64,000 nucleotides of DNA, taken from contig NZ_JAANIG010000010.1 of NCBI RefSeq assembly GCF_011174675.1, forward strand, positions 51,480 through 115,479, written 5' to 3'. The position numbers and the translations under genes were made by a program. This DNA comes from Perlabentimonas gracilis (GTDB lineage Bacteria; Bacteroidota; Bacteroidia; Bacteroidales; Tenuifilaceae). The notes under the pieces are model-generated. The model saw only the letters and a list, made by a program, of their open reading frames with translations, did not search any database and was not told where the DNA came from. Shown here piece after piece: positions 62,735-64,000 of the stretch (its first letter is position 1; each line of letters starts with the position of its first letter).

Positions 62735-63805
62735 TTAATTGTCTTTCAATACGTAAATCGTTCCTTTGTTTTTACCAACTGAATCAATTATTTTTTCAAC
62801 TTTCATATATTGTAAATCTTTCTTAAGCGTGTTTATTGAAAAATCAGGCATACTCTTCACTAAATCAGATAATTTAATTGGTTGATTGATTGTTATAAAT
62901 TCTTTTATTTTCTTTTGTCTTTCATTCAGATAACCACCTTTAGTTTTAAATACATCATATTTTTGTTCCAATCGATGGATTAGCGCTTCAAGGGATTGTA
63001 AAAAGAAAAGCATCCATTTGTCAACTCTTTCTTTTTCGGAATTTCTATCCTTTTGTCCATCCATTAGTGCTTCATAGTAAGTCTTTTTTTTCTGCTCAAT
63101 TAAATTTTCAAACGATACATATTGAATGAATAAATAGTTGTTTTTAAGAAGCAATAAATTGGTCAATAGCCTAGATAGTCTTCCATTTCCGTCTTGAAAT
63201 GGATGTATTGATAAAAATTCATAAACGAATAGTCCGACAACAATTAATGGGTGGAGTGATTTTAAATTAAGTTGGTCGTTTGTCCACTCTATCAAATAGT
63301 TCATTTCACTTTCAACCAAATGGGGTTCTGTGGTATTAAAAATTACTCTTTGAGTTCCATCAGGATAATTAGCGACAACTTTATTTGACAAATTCTTGTA
63401 AACACCTCTATGTCTATCGTCTTTAGTGCTGTACTTTAATAAGCTTTGATGTAATTGCTGAATGTAATTCTTAGATATGCTAATGTTTTCATAGTTCTCA
63501 TAGATAATTTCAAGTACATCGTAGTAACCTATAACTTCTTGCTCATCCCTTGACTTTAACTCTGTTATTTTTACATTTTCTAGGAGTTGTTTAATCTCTT
63601 CATTAGTTAGTTGAGCCCCTTCAATTCTAGTTGATGAACCAATACTTTCAATTGTGGCAATTTTTCTTAATTCTTTAAGAAAGATATTTTCTTTGCTTTC
63701 AACGATATTCCATTTTCCTTTAAACGAGTCAATGAAACTTATAGATTTTAAAACCAACTGATTAGTTTGAAAATCAAAATTTAGTTGATTTATAAAGTTA
63801 TCCAT
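62735..63805 (-). CDS. Fic family protein with inhibitory motif and C-terminal winged helix
   Basis: A 356-residue protein. Most Fic enzymes transfer AMP from ATP to a hydroxyl side chain of a target protein. The core motif HPFQDGNGRLSR is complete (201-212; catalytic His201). An N-terminal inhibitory motif SSTRIEG (57-63) fits (S/T)xxxE(G/N) with Glu62, so it is a self-inhibited class II Fic and needs no separate antitoxin. The last 65 residues (RQKKIKEFITINQPIKLSDL, NTLKKDLQYMKVEKIIDSV) look like a winged helix DNA-binding domain. The gene is visibly AT-rich compared with its neighbours and lies next to a group II intron and an attC-like element, so it was probably acquired. Its start codon lies inside the repeat array described at 63799-63882. 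Confidence 0.9.
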   Translation of the reverse strand: MDNFINQLNFDFQTNQLVLKSISFIDSFKGKWNIVESKENIFLKELRKIATIESIGSSTRIEGAQLTNEEIKQLLENVKITELKSRDEQEVIGYYDVLEIIYENYENISISKNYIQQLHQSLLKYSTKDDRHRGVYKNLSNKVVANYPDGTQRVIFNTTEPHLVESEMNYLIEWTNDQLNLKSLHPLIVVGLFVYEFLSIHPFQDGNGRLSRLLTNLLLLKNNYLFIQYVSFENLIEQKKKTYYEALMDGQKDRNSEKERVDKWMLFFLQSLEALIHRLEQKYDVFKTKGGYLNERQKKIKEFITINQPIKLSDLVKSMPDFSINTLKKDLQYMKVEKIIDSVGKNKGTIYVLKDN

Positions 63806-63882
63806 AATGTACCCATATTTTATCCATACAAAGATAATGGAATTTTATTGAAATATCCATAATGTATCCATAAAATATCCAT
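63799..63882 (-). promoter_or_regulatory. Fic promoter with six ATGGATA heptamers in 11-bp phase
   Basis: On the - strand ATGGATA (TATCCAT on +) occurs at 63799, 63821, 63854, 63865 and 63876, with one variant (ATGGGTA) at 63810; coordinates are + strand left ends. All six are on one 11-bp grid; two grid slots (63832, 63843) are empty. The -7 box TATCTTTG (63836-63829) occupies the empty space. The first heptamer contains the fic start codon. No good -33 TTTG is present, so the distal trio may bind an activator and the proximal trio a repressor, possibly Fic itself through its winged helix. Confidence 0.7.
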
Positions 63883-63903
63883 ATGTTGGGTTTTATCGTC
63901 TGT

Positions 63904-64000
63904 GTCGGGTAACGCAGGCGGATTGCTCCGCCCTTGTCCCCTAAGAACCGTACGTGAGACTTTCACCTCATACGGCTCAAGCTCTCTGAAGGCAGATTGC
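63904..64000 (-). mobile_element. 3' end of a group II intron (domains V and VI), running off the right edge
   Basis: Read on the - strand, 63978-63945 is a 34-base domain V: GAGCCGTATGAGG, a GAAA tetraloop region, then CTCACGTACGGTTC, with the AGC catalytic triad at its 5' side. Domain VI follows (about 63944-63904): an upper stem GGCGGA/TCCGCC (63917-63932) closed by a GCAA loop, a lower GGG/CCC stem and an unpaired A seven bases from the end (ACCCGAC), the branch point. The intron should end at 63904. The rest, with any reverse transcriptase gene, lies to the right of the window. It is inserted 98 bp upstream of the fic start codon. Confidence 0.85.

Noticed and set aside
63799..63882. A CRISPR array or plasmid-type replication iterons at the ATGGATA repeats
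   Set aside because: Units of 7 bp spaced by 4 bp without spacers are not CRISPR, and no replication initiator gene is present; the position on the fic promoter favours an operator.

Overview
The window looks like chromosomal DNA of a member of the Bacteroidota, probably Bacteroidales or Marinilabiliales; genus not determinable from the sequence. The evidence is: promoters of the Bacteroidota type (TTTG, about 20 bp, then TAnnTTTG), near absence of Shine-Dalgarno sequences, a TonB-dependent receptor with an N-terminal CarboxypepD_reg domain, Reg_prop propeller sensors, OmpA/PD40 and DUF5723 envelope proteins, DUF3127, and a dcw cluster without murF or ddl.

Region 1 (1-13.9 kb, + strand) is the S10-spc-alpha superoperon from the last codons of rplC to rplQ, with secY, map, infA and rpmJ inside it, closed by a terminator. 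Enolase follows with its own terminator (14-15.3 kb). Region 2 (15.5-28.2 kb) is signalling and envelope: a 14-blade propeller sensor with a PP2C phosphatase output, a VanY-type carboxypeptidase, a convergent hybrid histidine kinase whose ATPase domain looks dead, a three-gene envelope operon (lipoprotein, DUF5723 protein, PD40/repeat/OmpA protein), and a hemolysin III family protein.

Region 3 (28.2-44 kb, - strand) is the division and cell wall cluster, transcribed mraZ-rsmH-ftsL-ftsI-murE-mraY-murD-ftsW-murG-murC-ftsQ-ftsA-ftsZ-yqeY. It is preceded by a phased set of MraZ boxes. A FemAB-type peptidoglycan bridge enzyme is divergent from it. MurE carries the DNPR motif, so the peptidoglycan should contain meso-diaminopimelate.

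Region 4 (45.5-62.4 kb) is mixed housekeeping: an outer membrane protein, MscS channel, M3 peptidase, TlyA and MnmD on a shared divergent promoter, an FKBP lipoprotein, a DUF3127 OB-fold protein with an SSB-like tail, an ECF sigma factor with a membrane partner, a split transketolase with a methylglyoxal-synthase-like gene between its halves, a TIGR01777 protein, a TonB receptor with a lipoprotein, Dps, and a double-length adenylate kinase.

Region 5 (62.4-64 kb) is accessory DNA: an attC-like folded element, an AT-rich fic gene whose promoter carries six ATGGATA heptamers in exact 11-bp phase, and the 3' end (domains V and VI) of a group II intron entering from the right edge. The most unusual items are the fic operator array, the degenerate histidine kinase, the MGS-like protein lacking its catalytic Asp inside the transketolase operon, the tandem adenylate kinase with a damaged second domain, and the MraZ operator.
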